A stretch of DNA of 64,000 nt. It comes from Pseudomonas sp. LS44 (GTDB lineage: Bacteria; Pseudomonadota; Gammaproteobacteria; Pseudomonadales; Pseudomonadaceae). The notes beneath the pieces were generated by a model, which searched no databases, was not told the origin of the DNA, and saw nothing but the letters and a program-made list of their open reading frames with translations. Shown in pieces: positions 16,863 to 27,072 of this stretch. Both the position numbers and the translations under genes were made by a program. Each line of letters starts with the position of its first letter. The first letter of the stretch is position 1. The stretch is taken from the NCBI RefSeq assembly GCF_024730785.1, contig NZ_CP102830.1, forward strand, positions 1,240,001 through 1,304,000, written 5' to 3'.

Positions 16863-18123
16863 GGTTTCAACTCCAGGTGCGGGCGCTGCATGGGCAGCAG
16901 GCCCTGCGGACGCCAGATCATCATCAGCACCATCAAGGCACCGAAGATCAGCATGCGGTAATCGCTGAACTCGCGGGTCAGCTCCGGCAGCAGGGTCAGC
17001 ACGATGGCAGCGAGGATTACCCCCAACTGCGAGCCCATGCCGCCGGCGACGACGATGGCGAGGATGATCGCCGACTCGATGAAAGTGAACGACTCCGGAG
17101 TGATCAGGCCCTGGCGCGCGGCGAAGAAGCTGCCGGCGAACCCGGCAAAGCTGGCGCCCAGGGTGAAGGCGGTGAGCTTGATCACGGTGGGGTTGAGGCC
17201 CAGCGCGCGGCAGGCAATCTCATCCTCGCGCAGCGCTTCCCAGGCGCGGCCGATCGGCATGCGCATCAGCCGGTTGATGACGAACAGCGCCAGCAACGAC
17301 AGCAGCAGGGCGATCAGGTAGAGGAAGATGACCTTGTTGATCGAGTTGTAGGGCAGGCCGAAGAACTCGTGGAAGGTCTGCATGCCGTCGGTGGCGACGC
17401 GCTCGAAACTCAGGCCGAACAGGCTCGGCTTGTCGATGTTGCTGATGCCGTTCGGGCCGCCTGTCAGTTCGGTCATGTTGCGCAGCAGGATGCGGATGAT
17501 CTCGCCGAAACCGAGGGTGACGATGGCTAGGTAGTCGCCGCGCAGGCGCAACACCGGGAAGCCGAGGATGAAGCCGAAGAACGCGGCCATCAGCCCGGCG
17601 ATCGGCAGGCAGGTCCAGAAGCCCAGCCCGTAGTAGTGCGAGAGCAGCCCGTAGCTGTAGGCGCCGACGGCATAGAAGCCGACGTAGCCGAGATCGAGCA
17701 ACCCGGCGAGGCCGACCACGATGTTCAAGCCGAGGCCGAGCATTACGTAGATCAGCACCAGAGTGGCGATGTCCACCGCGCCGCGTGAGCCGAAGAACGG
17801 CCAGGCCAGGGCCACCGCGATCAGCCCGAGGATGACCATCCGCTGGGTGGACGGCAGGGTCAGCTTGTAAGCCAGCCCGGCAGGCATGCTTGGCATGTTC
17901 GGCGCGGCCTGCCAGCTGGCGGCAATCCGCGAACGCAGCAGCTGCCAGGCGAACATCGCCACTGCGCAGGCGGCGATGGCCCACAGCGTGGCAGGGCTGG
18001 CGCCATGAACTTCCAACTTGATGCCCACGGTGGTCAGCTTCAGGCCGAGTACCGGATAGGCCACCGCGAGCACCAGCAAGGCGCTGAAAAACGCGGTCTT
18101 GAGGGGTTTGTGCGTAGTCGTGT

Positions 18124-18127
<4 letters not shown>
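16859..18127 (-). CDS. braE: Branched-chain amino acid ABC transporter, permease BraE/LivM
   Basis: The 422-residue inner membrane permease has an extended N-terminal part (about 110 residues, as in DUF3382-type LivM proteins) before the core permease of roughly eight to ten helices. The core shows [26 protein letters not shown] and the coupling-helix region [13 protein letters not shown]. It forms the membrane channel with BraD. The 4-base overlaps with both neighbours indicate coupled translation. Confidence 0.95.
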
Positions 18128-19041
<914 letters not shown>

Positions 19042-19112
19042 TGCCTAACTCCTCGGACCCCAGCAAAGCGGCGCTTGTGACGCAGCGGAAATCCGTAAAG
19101 CGCGGATAGACA

Positions 19113-19142
19113 AAACCCACTGCCAAACTGGCCAGTGGGTTT
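19113..19142 (-). terminator. Intercistronic attenuator between braC and braD
   Basis: Read on the minus strand, AAACCCACTG...CAGTGGGTTTTG forms a ten-base stem with a T-run 18 bases after the braC stop. A partial terminator here would explain a higher dose of binding protein, as in many ABC importers. Confidence 0.65.
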
Positions 19143-19159
19143 CGGTTCATGCGTGCAGC

Positions 19160-20281
19160 TTACTGCGCGGCGGTCTTGGTACCGTCCTGGTGCCACTCGT
19201 ATACAACGAAGGTGAAGTCCTTGAGGTCGCCCTTGTCGTCAAACGCCAGGGTGCCGGTCGGGGTTTCGAAGGTATTGGCGCGCAGGGCGGCCGCTACTTT
19301 CTTGGTGTCGGTGTCGCCCGCCTTGGTGATGCCTTCGGCGATGACCTGGACGGCGGCGTAGGACGGGAACACGAACGGGCCGGTTGGGTCTTCTTTCTTG
19401 GCCTTGAACGCCTCGACCAGTGCCTGGTTTTTCGGATCCTGGTCGAAGGATTTCGGCAGGGTGACCAGTAGGCCTTCGGAGGCCGGGCCGGCAATTGCCG
19501 AGATTTCCTTGTTGCCCACGCCTTCCGGACCCATGAAGCGTATGTCCAGGCCTTTCTCTTTGGACTGACGCAGCAGCAGGCCGAGTTCCGGGTGGTAGCC
19601 GCCGTAGTAGACGAAGTCGGCACCGGCTTGCTTGATCTTGGCTATCAGCGCGGAGAAGTCCTTGTCGCCGGCATTCAGGCCTTCGAACAGGGAAACCTTG
19701 ACGCCTTTGCCTTCCAGGGTCTGTTTGACCGCGGTAGCGATGCCTTCGCCATACTGCTGCTTGTCGTGGATCACCGCGACGTTGGTCGGCTTGATGCTGT
19801 CGGCGATGAAGTTGCCCGCCGCCGGACCTTGCATGCTGTCCAGGCCGATGGTGCGGAATACCAGTTTGTAGCCGCGGCTGGTGATGTCCGGGCTGGTGGA
19901 GGCCGCGGTGATCATCAGGATGCCGTCGTCTTCGTAGATATCCGAAGCTGGCTGAGTGGAGCTGGAGCAGAGGTGGCCGACCACGAACTTGATGTTGTCG
20001 TTGACGATCTTGTTGGCAACCGCCACGGCTTGCTTCGGATCGCAGGCGTCGTCATAGACCACGGCTTCGAGTTGCTTGCCATTCACGCCGCCGGCTTTGT
20101 TGATTTGCTCAACAGCCATTTTGGCGCCGATCAGCTGCATCTCTCCGTATTGGGCAACGGCCCCGGTGGACGGGCCGGCGAGGGCGATCTTGATGGTGTC
20201 GGATTGTTTATCGCAACCGGTCAGGCCGACAACGACGGCGATTGCGGTGCAAAGCAATGTGCGGCGGATGGTTTTGTTCAT
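19160..20281 (-). CDS. braC: Branched-chain amino acid-binding protein BraC/LivK, lipoprotein form
   Basis: This 373-residue type I periplasmic binding protein captures branched-chain amino acids for BraDEFG. After the signal comes DTIKIALAGPSTGAVAQYGEMQ; the ligand-binding segments VVYDDACDPKQAVAVANKIV, LCSSSTQPASDIYEDD and YYGGYHPELGLLLRQ follow. Unusually, the signal ends in a lipobox (GLTGC, Cys23) followed by Asp, rather than the free-protein cleavage site of P. aeruginosa BraC, so it may be membrane-tethered. GTGGAGCG precedes the ATG. A long regulatory region with a perfect palindrome lies upstream. Confidence 0.93.
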   Translation of the reverse strand: MNKTIRRTLLCTAIAVVVGLTGCDKQSDTIKIALAGPSTGAVAQYGEMQLIGAKMAVEQINKAGGVNGKQLEAVVYDDACDPKQAVAVANKIVNDNIKFVVGHLCSSSTQPASDIYEDDGILMITAASTSPDITSRGYKLVFRTIGLDSMQGPAAGNFIADSIKPTNVAVIHDKQQYGEGIATAVKQTLEGKGVKVSLFEGLNAGDKDFSALIAKIKQAGADFVYYGGYHPELGLLLRQSKEKGLDIRFMGPEGVGNKEISAIAGPASEGLLVTLPKSFDQDPKNQALVEAFKAKKEDPTGPFVFPSYAAVQVIAEGITKAGDTDTKKVAAALRANTFETPTGTLAFDDKGDLKDFTFVVYEWHQDGTKTAAQ

Positions 20282-20365
20282 ATTCGCTCCACTCATACCC
20301 TTATTTTTTGTCCTGACGAGTACCCGTCAGGCTCCTCAGAAAGCGCCCGTCCAGGCCCCCGCTAA

Positions 20366-20381
20366 CTGTACCGGTACAGTG
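20366..20381. promoter_or_regulatory. Perfect 16-bp palindrome upstream of braC
   Basis: ACTGTACCGGTACAGT is a perfect palindrome 85 bases before the braC ATG and 162 before the divergent DUF2288 gene. It is too short between half-sites to be a LexA box (CTGT-N6-ACAG instead of N8). It is a likely operator; the regulator is not identified. Confidence 0.5.
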
Positions 20382-20543
20382 TAGGGTGCCGTCCTGCGGC
20401 TTGGAAGCCAGGACGCGAAGCTGGCCGGGCTGGTGTCGCCATATCGCAACAAACGTATAAAAAAACGGCGATTAAGCGCGCCTGACCAACGTTATCATGG
20501 CCGCCCGATTAGCCAACCGGCGCCCGCCACAACAGAGCAAGCC

Positions 20544-20861
20544 ATGACAGAAGACCGTAGCACTCTCTATGCCAAACTGCTTGGCGAAACCGCACCGATT
20601 CGTTGGCAGGAACTGCAGCCGTTTTTTGCCCGCGGTGCCCTGCTGTGGATCGAACCGCAACTGGACTTGATCGCAGTGGCCCTGGCTGTGGCGGAAAACG
20701 ACCACGCCGCGGTCGCCGCCTGGCTGGCAGAGGGGCGGGTGGCTAAGGTCGAAGCGCCGCAGGCCGAGGATCTGCTGGCGCGCGACCCACAATTGTGGGC
20801 GGTAGTTGTAGCGCCCTGGGTGCTGATCCAGGAGCGCGCCGAAGCGCCGACTCGGCACTGA
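20544..20861 (+). CDS. DUF2288 family protein
   Basis: This 105-residue acidic, Ala- and Leu-rich protein (LLGETAPIRWQELQPFFARGALLWIEPQLDLIAVALAVAEND) fits DUF2288, a small cytoplasmic family found mainly in Pseudomonas and cyanobacteria and without known function. It is divergent from braC, and the shared intergenic region is 262 bases. The ATG at 20544 was chosen over the longer open frame because upstream codons look non-coding. Confidence 0.8.
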   Translation: MTEDRSTLYAKLLGETAPIRWQELQPFFARGALLWIEPQLDLIAVALAVAENDHAAVAAWLAEGRVAKVEAPQAEDLLARDPQLWAVVVAPWVLIQERAEAPTRH

Positions 20862-20954
20862 AACGGTTGGTCTAAACTGAATCGAGCTTTTTGGGGCTTC
20901 AGCGGTCGGCAATGGTGCCGGAACCACGAAGTTGCCCACGTTAGGAGCGTTGTT

Positions 20955-21317
20955 ATGTTTGAACCGGGTCATCTGCATCTGACAAATTTGGCTGGCTTGC
21001 ATCAGCAGGAGTTTTCCATTGATCTCAACTATGAAGTGCGCCAGGACCCCGCCGAGGGGGCGGTGATGCACTTCCGTATGGTGGGCGAGATCGACGCCAA
21101 GCCATTCGAGGAGGAATTCGAACTGCGCCGCGACACGGCCTTCAACTTCGCCAGTGTCGCCACCCGCGTTGCCGCGAAACATGGCCTTAAGACGGGCTTC
21201 GGGCCGGTGGTACGCAGTCACAAGGAATTCGATGCGATGTTCGAAGACATCCGCGAGAAGCTCAATGCCCATCCTGGCGACCCGGTCGATCTGGACCGTC
21301 TGCTCAAGGGCGATTGA
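20955..21317 (+). CDS. DUF5064-like small protein
   Basis: This 120-residue soluble protein (MFEPGHLHLTNLAGLHQQEFSIDL...VGEIDAKPFEEEFELRRDTAFNFASVATRVAAKHGL) resembles the DUF5064 family, which I know mainly from Pseudomonas. TAGGAGCG precedes the ATG. A GC-rich hairpin and a MITE-like element follow. No catalytic motif is visible. Confidence 0.7.
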   Translation: MFEPGHLHLTNLAGLHQQEFSIDLNYEVRQDPAEGAVMHFRMVGEIDAKPFEEEFELRRDTAFNFASVATRVAAKHGLKTGFGPVVRSHKEFDAMFEDIREKLNAHPGDPVDLDRLLKGD

Positions 21318-21338
21318 GCTTTCATCCCATGTCATTCA

Positions 21339-21370
21339 GGGCCCGCCGTGTGCGGGCCCGCTGCTTTCTG
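21339..21370 (+). terminator. Probable terminator after the DUF5064-like gene
   Basis: A GGGCCCGC/GCGGGCCC stem with a CGTGT loop, followed by GCTGCTTTCTG; the T-run is weak. It directly precedes MITE-like copy 2. Confidence 0.55.
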
Positions 21371-21371
21371 A

Positions 21372-21511
21372 GAACCTGTTTACGATCTTCTGGACTAGAG
21401 CCAGACAAGGCAAAAACAGGCGAGGAAGCGGAGTTTACGAGCTGTAAATGAGCATTCCGAGCCTGTTTTTAACGTGGTATGGCCGACGGACAGGAGATCG
21501 TAAGCAGGTTC
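21372..21511. mobile_element. MITE-like 140-bp element, copy 2
   Basis: It has the same length and core as the copy at 9817. The ends are GAACCTGTTTACGATCT and AGATCGTAAGCAGGTTC, and the inner pair is AAAACAGGC...GCCTGTTTT. The three bases before and after are both TGA, which may be a target duplication. It lies between a terminator and the garR-like gene. Confidence 0.8.
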
Positions 21512-21557
21512 TGAGTTGTTTCACCGGGTTTGATGAGTTATCGATTGGAGTTCCCGC

Positions 21558-22448
21558 ATGACTACGCCTTTACCTTCCCTCGCATTCGCCGGCATCGGTT
21601 TGATGGGCCTGCCGATGTGCCAGCGCCTGCTCGCGGCGGGTTATCCGCTGACCGTTTGGAACCGTTCCCCGGAAAAGTGCGCCGCGCTGGTGGCCGCCGG
21701 GGCCCGGCAGGTGCATAGCCCCGGCGAGCTGTGTCATGCGGCGGATGTGGTGATGCTGTGTCTGGCCGATACGGCGGTGGTGCGCGAGGTGGTATTCGGT
21801 ACCCAGGGGATTGCCGCAACTGCGCAGGCCGGGCAGCTGCTGGTGGATTTTTCCAGTCTGGAGCCCGCAGCCACCCGCGAAATGGCCAGCGAGCTGGAAG
21901 CACGCAGCGGCATGCGCTGGCTGGACACGCCGGTATCCGGCGGCACGCCGGGCGCGGAAGCCGGCACGCTGGCGATCATGGCCGGCGGCCGGGCGGAAGA
22001 CCTCGAACGGGTGCGCCCGGTGCTCAGCCATCTGGGTCAGCGCATCACCCACATGGGTGCAGTCGGCGCCGGGCAGGTCACCAAGGTGTGCAACCAGATG
22101 ATCGTCGCCTGCAATGCCTTGGTGATCGCCGAAGTCGTGGCGTTGGCCGAGCAGTCGGGAGTGGATGCCACGCTGATTGCCGAAGCGCTCAGCGGCGGCT
22201 TCGCCGACTCCAAGCCGCTGCAGATTCTCGCCCCGCAAATGGCCGACAGCCAGTTCGAGCCGGTCAAATGGCGGGTGCGCACCTTGCTCAAGGACCTTGA
22301 TACCGCCGTCAAGCTGTCGCGCGAGCAGGGTCGCGCCACGCCGATGAGCGGGCTGGCCGCGCAGTTGATGCGTTTGCATGGCAGCCAGGGCAATCTGGAG
22401 CGCGATCCCGCCACCTTGGTGCAGCTCTATCGCGAGGAGTCGCTATGA
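21558..22448 (+). CDS. 2-hydroxy-3-oxopropionate reductase-like (beta-hydroxyacid dehydrogenase)
   Basis: The 296-residue NAD(P)-dependent enzyme belongs to the 3-hydroxyisobutyrate dehydrogenase superfamily. The Rossmann loop is FAGIGLMGLPM, the substrate-binding signature DTPVSGGTPGAEAGTLAIM, and the catalytic lysine is in GQVTKVCNQM. With the hydroxypyruvate isomerase-like gene that overlaps its stop (ATGA), it probably interconverts tartronate semialdehyde and glycerate, as GarR/GlxR does. Other hydroxyacid substrates are possible. It starts 46 bases after MITE-like copy 2. Confidence 0.85.
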   Translation: MTTPLPSLAFAGIGLMGLPMCQRLLAAGYPLTVWNRSPEKCAALVAAGARQVHSPGELCHAADVVMLCLADTAVVREVVFGTQGIAATAQAGQLLVDFSSLEPAATREMASELEARSGMRWLDTPVSGGTPGAEAGTLAIMAGGRAEDLERVRPVLSHLGQRITHMGAVGAGQVTKVCNQMIVACNALVIAEVVALAEQSGVDATLIAEALSGGFADSKPLQILAPQMADSQFEPVKWRVRTLLKDLDTAVKLSREQGRATPMSGLAAQLMRLHGSQGNLERDPATLVQLYREESL

Positions 22449-23233
22449 AAATCGCCGCCAACCTGTCGCTATTGTTCACCGAATTGCCACTGGTCGAGCG
22501 GATTGTCGCGGCCGCAGCAGCCGGTTTCGATGGCGTGGAAATCCAGTTCCCCTATGAAGTGCCGGCGCTGCGCCTGAAGGAGGCCCTGGAGGCGGCAGGC
22601 ATGCCGCTGGTGCTGATCAACCTGCCGGCCGGCGACCTGATGACCGGCGGCCCCGGTCTGGCCGGGGTGCCACAGCGTCAGGCGGAATTCGACGCGGCGC
22701 TGCAGGAAGCGCTGACCTACGCGGCGATGGTCCGGCCGCAATGCGTGAATGTGCTGCCGGGGCGTTTGGCGGATGGTGTCGAGCGTGAGCAAGCACTTGC
22801 GACCCTGGCTGGAAATCTGCGGCGGGCGGCCGAGGCATTTCAGTTGCTTGGCATCCGGTTGCTGGCCGAAGCGATCAATCCGCTGGATATGCCGGGCTTT
22901 TTGATCAACACGCCAGAGCAGCTGAAGGACTTGCTGCGTGCGGTCGACCATCCGAACTTCAGCGCGCAGCTGGATTTCTATCACATGGCCCGCCAGGGGC
23001 TGGATCTGCCGACGGCAATTGCTCGGTTGGCCGGCAACATCGGTCATGTGCAGTTTGCCGATTGTCCCGGACGTGGCGCTCCGGGCAGCGGTGCGCTGGA
23101 TTTTCAGCCGGCTATGCAGGCCTTGCGCGCGGCGAATTACCGCGGCTGGCTGGGTGCCGAATACCTGCCAGGTGCAGCCGGCACCGCCGCCAGCCTGGGT
23201 TGGCTGGCGACGTGGCGCTCCCTCACGGCCTGA
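22445..23233 (+). CDS. hyi: Hydroxypyruvate isomerase-like TIM-barrel protein
   Basis: The 262-residue AP-endonuclease-2-type TIM barrel begins MKIAANLSLLFTELPLVERIVAAAAAGFDGVEIQFPY. It includes LINLPAGDLMTGGPGLAGVP, a metal-binding segment LAEAINPLDMPGFLIN, and GHVQFADCPGRGAPGSGALDF near the end, all typical of Hyi. It would convert hydroxypyruvate to tartronate semialdehyde, the substrate of the upstream reductase. The ATGA overlap shows translational coupling. No gcl gene is present in the window, so the full glyoxylate route is not shown here. Confidence 0.88.
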   Translation: MKIAANLSLLFTELPLVERIVAAAAAGFDGVEIQFPYEVPALRLKEALEAAGMPLVLINLPAGDLMTGGPGLAGVPQRQAEFDAALQEALTYAAMVRPQCVNVLPGRLADGVEREQALATLAGNLRRAAEAFQLLGIRLLAEAINPLDMPGFLINTPEQLKDLLRAVDHPNFSAQLDFYHMARQGLDLPTAIARLAGNIGHVQFADCPGRGAPGSGALDFQPAMQALRAANYRGWLGAEYLPGAAGTAASLGWLATWRSLTA

Positions 23234-23637
23234 AGTGCAAGCCACTCTTGTAGGAGCGAATTTATTCGCGATGGAGCCGCACCGAGTTACCCCTTTTCGC
23301 GAATGAATTCGCGCCTACACAGTCCCGTAGCCGGATGCAATCCGGGAATATCGCAGGGCAGACCCCGGATTTCATCCGGGCTACGAAGCTTTGGTGTTTC
23401 AGCCGGTATGAGTTGCCGAAGCATCTGCCCAGCCCAGATCGTAGGATGGGTTGAGGCGCGCAGCGTCGATACCCATCGTCACGGATTGATGGGTATCGCT
23501 GCACTCAACCCATCCTACGTGGCCCCGCCAGGCGATCGAGTCGCAGCGAAGCGCAATCGCGGCAATGCAAAAGGCCCGTCAGTGACGGGCCTTTTGTTTG
23601 TCGAGGCATGTTGATCTGGTTCAGGCCATCGAGAGCC
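23234..23637. repeat. 404-bp intergenic block of three hairpin repeats and a terminator
   Basis: No gene is seen. Three unrelated hairpin repeats lie in a row. 23251-23320 is the GTAGGAGCGAATT...AATTCGCGCCTAC type. 23328-23384 is the GTAGCCGGATGCAATCCGGG type. 23441-23518 is the GTAGGATGGGTTGAG...CTCAACCCATCCTAC type. All start with GTAG and end with CTAC. The block ends with the rapA-side terminator at 23569. Confidence 0.75.
23569..23595. terminator. Bidirectional terminator between hyi and rapA
   Basis: AAAAGGCCCGTCAGTGACGGGCCTTTTG: an eight-pair GC stem with A and T runs on either side, serving convergent transcription. Confidence 0.85.
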
Positions 23638-26481
23638 TCAACCGGCCACCAGCACGCGAATCGCCTCCAGACGCAACGCCGCCTTGTCGAGCATCAGCAG
23701 ACCTTGCTCGCGCTGCTCGCGCAGAGCGTCCAACTCGCTGTCGCGCACGCTCGGGTTGACCGCTTGCAGGGCGGTCAAACGGGCCAGTTCTTCGTCCAGA
23801 TCGGCGGTCAATCGGCGCTTGGCTTGCGCCACGCGTTCGGCATGGCGCGGCGCGATCTTGGCTTCGGCGGCGTTGATCTGCACGGTCAATGGCTCGCGCT
23901 GGGCCTGCACGAACTTGTTGGCGCTGGCGCGCGGCACGGCTTCCAGCTGGTCGTTGAGCTTCTCGAAGGAAACCTTTTCCGCCAGGTCATTGCCGTTGGC
24001 ATCCAGCAGGCAGCGCAGTGCCAGCGGCGGCAGGAAGCGGGCCAGCTGCAATTTGCGCGGCGCCACCACTTCGCTGACATACAGCAGCTCAAGCAGCACG
24101 GTGCCGGGTTTCAGCGCCTTGTTCTTGATCAGCGCCACCGCGGTGTTGCCCATAGAGCCGGACAGCACCAGATCCATGCCGCCTTGCACCATCGGGTGTT
24201 CCCAGGTGAGGAACTGCATGTCCTCGCGGGACAGCGCCTGGTTGCGGTCGTAGGTGACGGTCACGCCTTCGTCGTCGCCGAGCGGGAAGCTGGCGTCGAG
24301 CATTTTTTCGCTGGGGCGCAGGATCAGCGCGTTTTCCGAGTGATCTTCGCTGTCGATACCGAACGCATCGAACAGCGCTTCCATGTAGATCGCCAGGGCG
24401 TATTCGTCGTCTTGTTCGCTAATCGCCTCGACCAGCGCCAAACCTTCGCCCGCGCCGCCGGAGTTGAGTTCCAGCAGGCGGTCGCGGCCGGCATGCAGCT
24501 CGCTCTCCAGGCGCAGGCGCTCGGCTTTGGCCTCGTCAACCAGCGCTTGCCACTCGTCGTCATCACCGCTTTCCAGCAACGGCAGCAGGCGCGGGCCGAA
24601 CTGGTGTTGCAGGGCGTTGCCGGTCGGGCAGGTGTTCTGGAAGGCGTTCAGTGCCTGGTGATACCACTGGAACAGGCGCTCTTGCGGGCTGTTTTCCAGG
24701 TACGGCACGTGCAGCTGAATGGTGTGCTTCTGACCGATACGGTCGAGACGGCCGATGCGCTGCTCGAGCAGGTCCGGGTGCGCCGGCAGATCGAACAGCA
24801 CCAGATGATGGCTGAACTGGAAGTTGCGACCCTCGCTGCCGATTTCCGAGCAGATCAGCACCTGCGCGCCAAATTCCTCATCGGCGAAGTAAGCGGCGGC
24901 GCGGTCGCGCTCGAGGATGCTCATGCCCTCATGGAACACCGTGGCCAGGATGCCGGAGCGCACGCGCAGGGCGTCCTCCAGATCCATGGCGGTCTCGGCG
25001 TGGGCGCAGATCACCAGCACCTTGAACTTCTTGAGCATCTTCAGAGTGTCGATCAGCCAATCGACGCGCGGGTCGAAACGCCACCAGCGCTCTTCCTCAC
25101 TGCCATCCAGTTGCGACTGATAGCTGACTTCCGGATACAACTCGGGATGGTCGCCGAGCGGCAGTTCCATGTACTGGTCCGGGTTGGCCAGCGGGTACGG
25201 ATGCACCTGGCGTTCGGGGAAGCCACGCACGGCGGCGCGGGTGTTACGAAACAGCAGGCGGCCGGTGCCATGGCGGTCGAGCAGCTCGCGGATCAAGCGG
25301 GCCGAGGCTTCGATGTCGCCATCGGTGACGGCGGCGAGCAGCGCTTCGCCCTCGTCGCCGAGAAATTCGTGAATGGTGGCGTGCGCGGTTTCCGACAGAC
25401 GGCCCTGATCGAGCAGCTCCTGCACGGCTTCGGCCACCGGGCGATAGTTGGCGCTTTCCGCGCGGAAGGCCGCGACGTCGTGGAAACGGTGCGGATCGAG
25501 CAGGCGCAGGCGGGCGAAATGGCTGTCCTGGCCAAGCTGTTCGGGAGTCGCGGTGAGCAGCAGGACGCCGGGAGTCACCTCGGCCAGCTGCTCGATCAGG
25601 CGGTATTGCGGGCTGGACTGTTCCGGGTGCCAGACCAGGTGGTGCGCCTCATCGACGACCAGCAGATCCCAGCCGGCGGCGAACAGTGCGCCCTGAGCGC
25701 GCGAGTCCTCGACCAGCCATTCCAGGGCGACCAGCGCCAATTGGCAGTCTTCGAAGGGATTGCTGGCATCGCTTTCGATAAAACGCTCGGCGTCGAACAG
25801 CGCGACCTGCAGGTTGAAACGTCGGCGCATCTCCACCAGCCATTGGTGCTGGAGGTTTTCCGGCACCACGATCAGCACCCGGTTGGCGCGCCCGGCGAGC
25901 AGTTGGCGATGGATCACCAGACCGGCTTCGATGGTCTTGCCCAGGCCCACTTCGTCGGCCAGCAGTACTCGTGGTGCGACGCGGTCGGCGACTTCACGGG
26001 CAATGTGCAGCTGGTGCGGGATCGGCTGGGCACGCGCGCCGCCCAAGCCCCACAAGGGCGCCTGGAGCAGACGGCTGGTGTGTTCCAGGGTGCGATAGCG
26101 CAGGGCGAACCAGGCGAACGGATCGATCTGGCCGGCGAACAGGCGGTCGCTGGCCAGACGGAACTGGATGAAGTTGGACAGCTGGGTTTCCGGCAGCATG
26201 GCCGTCTGGTGCTGGTCGTCGAGGCCGTGATAGACCAGCAGGCCGTCGATGTCCTCGACTTCCTGGACGGTCAGCTTCCAGCCTTCGAAATGGGTGATTT
26301 CATCGCCCGGTGCGAAGCGCACGCGGGTCAGCGGGGCGTTGCGCAGGGAATACTGGCGGGTTTCGCCAGTCGCCGGGTAGAGCATGGTGAGCATGCGGTC
26401 GTCCTGCATAAGGACGGTGCCCAGCCCTAACTCCGCTTCGCTGTCACTGATCCAGCGTTGCCCCGGTTCATACTGCGCCAT
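23638..26481 (-). CDS. rapA: RNA polymerase-associated ATPase RapA (HepA)
   Basis: The 947-residue SWI/SNF ATPase binds RNA polymerase and recycles stalled enzyme. Visible are the N-terminal Tudor-like region ([21 protein letters not shown]), Walker [14 protein letters not shown], the DEAH box VVDEAHHL and [11 protein letters not shown]. The C-terminal helicase lobe shows [20 protein letters not shown] and [11 protein letters not shown]. The length matches E. coli RapA (968). A long open frame on the opposite strand is a compositional shadow. Confidence 0.96.
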   Translation of the reverse strand: MAQYEPGQRWISDSEAELGLGTVLMQDDRMLTMLYPATGETRQYSLRNAPLTRVRFAPGDEITHFEGWKLTVQEVEDIDGLLVYHGLDDQHQTAMLPETQLSNFIQFRLASDRLFAGQIDPFAWFALRYRTLEHTSRLLQAPLWGLGGARAQPIPHQLHIAREVADRVAPRVLLADEVGLGKTIEAGLVIHRQLLAGRANRVLIVVPENLQHQWLVEMRRRFNLQVALFDAERFIESDASNPFEDCQLALVALEWLVEDSRAQGALFAAGWDLLVVDEAHHLVWHPEQSSPQYRLIEQLAEVTPGVLLLTATPEQLGQDSHFARLRLLDPHRFHDVAAFRAESANYRPVAEAVQELLDQGRLSETAHATIHEFLGDEGEALLAAVTDGDIEASARLIRELLDRHGTGRLLFRNTRAAVRGFPERQVHPYPLANPDQYMELPLGDHPELYPEVSYQSQLDGSEEERWWRFDPRVDWLIDTLKMLKKFKVLVICAHAETAMDLEDALRVRSGILATVFHEGMSILERDRAAAYFADEEFGAQVLICSEIGSEGRNFQFSHHLVLFDLPAHPDLLEQRIGRLDRIGQKHTIQLHVPYLENSPQERLFQWYHQALNAFQNTCPTGNALQHQFGPRLLPLLESGDDDEWQALVDEAKAERLRLESELHAGRDRLLELNSGGAGEGLALVEAISEQDDEYALAIYMEALFDAFGIDSEDHSENALILRPSEKMLDASFPLGDDEGVTVTYDRNQALSREDMQFLTWEHPMVQGGMDLVLSGSMGNTAVALIKNKALKPGTVLLELLYVSEVVAPRKLQLARFLPPLALRCLLDANGNDLAEKVSFEKLNDQLEAVPRASANKFVQAQREPLTVQINAAEAKIAPRHAERVAQAKRRLTADLDEELARLTALQAVNPSVRDSELDALREQREQGLLMLDKAALRLEAIRVLVAG

Positions 26482-26761
26482 GCCTGTCTCCCCTCGTGAA
26501 AAAGCCGGCTATGGTAACGGAAGCTCGCCGCCAAGGCCAAAGACGCTCGGGGCGACTCGAACCCCAAGTGTAGGCGGCGGCGCGACGATTGTTGCCCCCG
26601 CTCGGCGGGATCGGTGAAGAGGGCGGCGTTGTGATTGCTGTCAGGTTTCGGCCGGTGCATGCTCAAGCCCCGTGCCATCTGGCCGACAGCCTGATTGTCG
26701 CTACCCAACGCCTGAACCTGACCGAGCCCCTGAACTGAAAGGAGCGCCGCGAGGCCCGAGT

Positions 26762-27061
26762 ATGTTGCCGCCGATTCCGCATAGCGTGCAGCCGGTCACT
26801 GCCCAGCAGGACCCGGTCAAGCCGCGTCCAGAGATTCAGCCGGTCACGCCGCCGCAAGCCGGCGCGCAGGGCAGCGGCGTGGGTATGCACGAGCGCGATC
26901 CGCAGGAAGTCGTCGAGCGTCAGCGCGAAGAGCAGCGTCGCCGTCGTCAGCAGGCTGGATATAGCGCCGAGCAACTGGCCGAAGGCGAAGTGGCCGCGGA
27001 AGACCAAGCGTTACTGGAAAACCTGCCGCGCCAGGGACTCTGGGTCGATATTGAAGTGTGA
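26762..27061 (+). CDS. Small charged protein upstream of alkB-like gene, unknown
   Basis: This 99-residue hydrophilic protein has a proline-rich first half (MLPPIPHSVQPVTAQQDPVKPRP) and a highly charged coiled-coil-prone second half (ERQREEQRRRRQQAGYSAEQLAEGEVAAEDQALLENLPRQGLW). It is probably disordered or helical. I recall similar short Pseudomonas proteins being mislabelled aspartate-semialdehyde dehydrogenase; nothing here supports that. Its TGA overlaps a GTG start candidate of the next gene, suggesting coupling. Confidence 0.6.
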   Translation: MLPPIPHSVQPVTAQQDPVKPRPEIQPVTPPQAGAQGSGVGMHERDPQEVVERQREEQRRRRQQAGYSAEQLAEGEVAAEDQALLENLPRQGLWVDIEV

Positions 27062-27072
27062 GCGAGACGCCC

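Noticed and set aside
20366..20381. LexA box upstream of braC
   Set aside because: The half-sites CTGT/ACAG are six bases apart instead of eight.
23234..23637. Possible CRISPR array in the repeat-rich spacer
   Set aside because: The repeats are of three different families, are palindromic, and have no regular spacers or cas genes.
23608..26430. 940-codon open frame antisense to rapA
   Set aside because: Codon periodicity belongs to the rapA strand; the product is Gln/His-rich with no motif.
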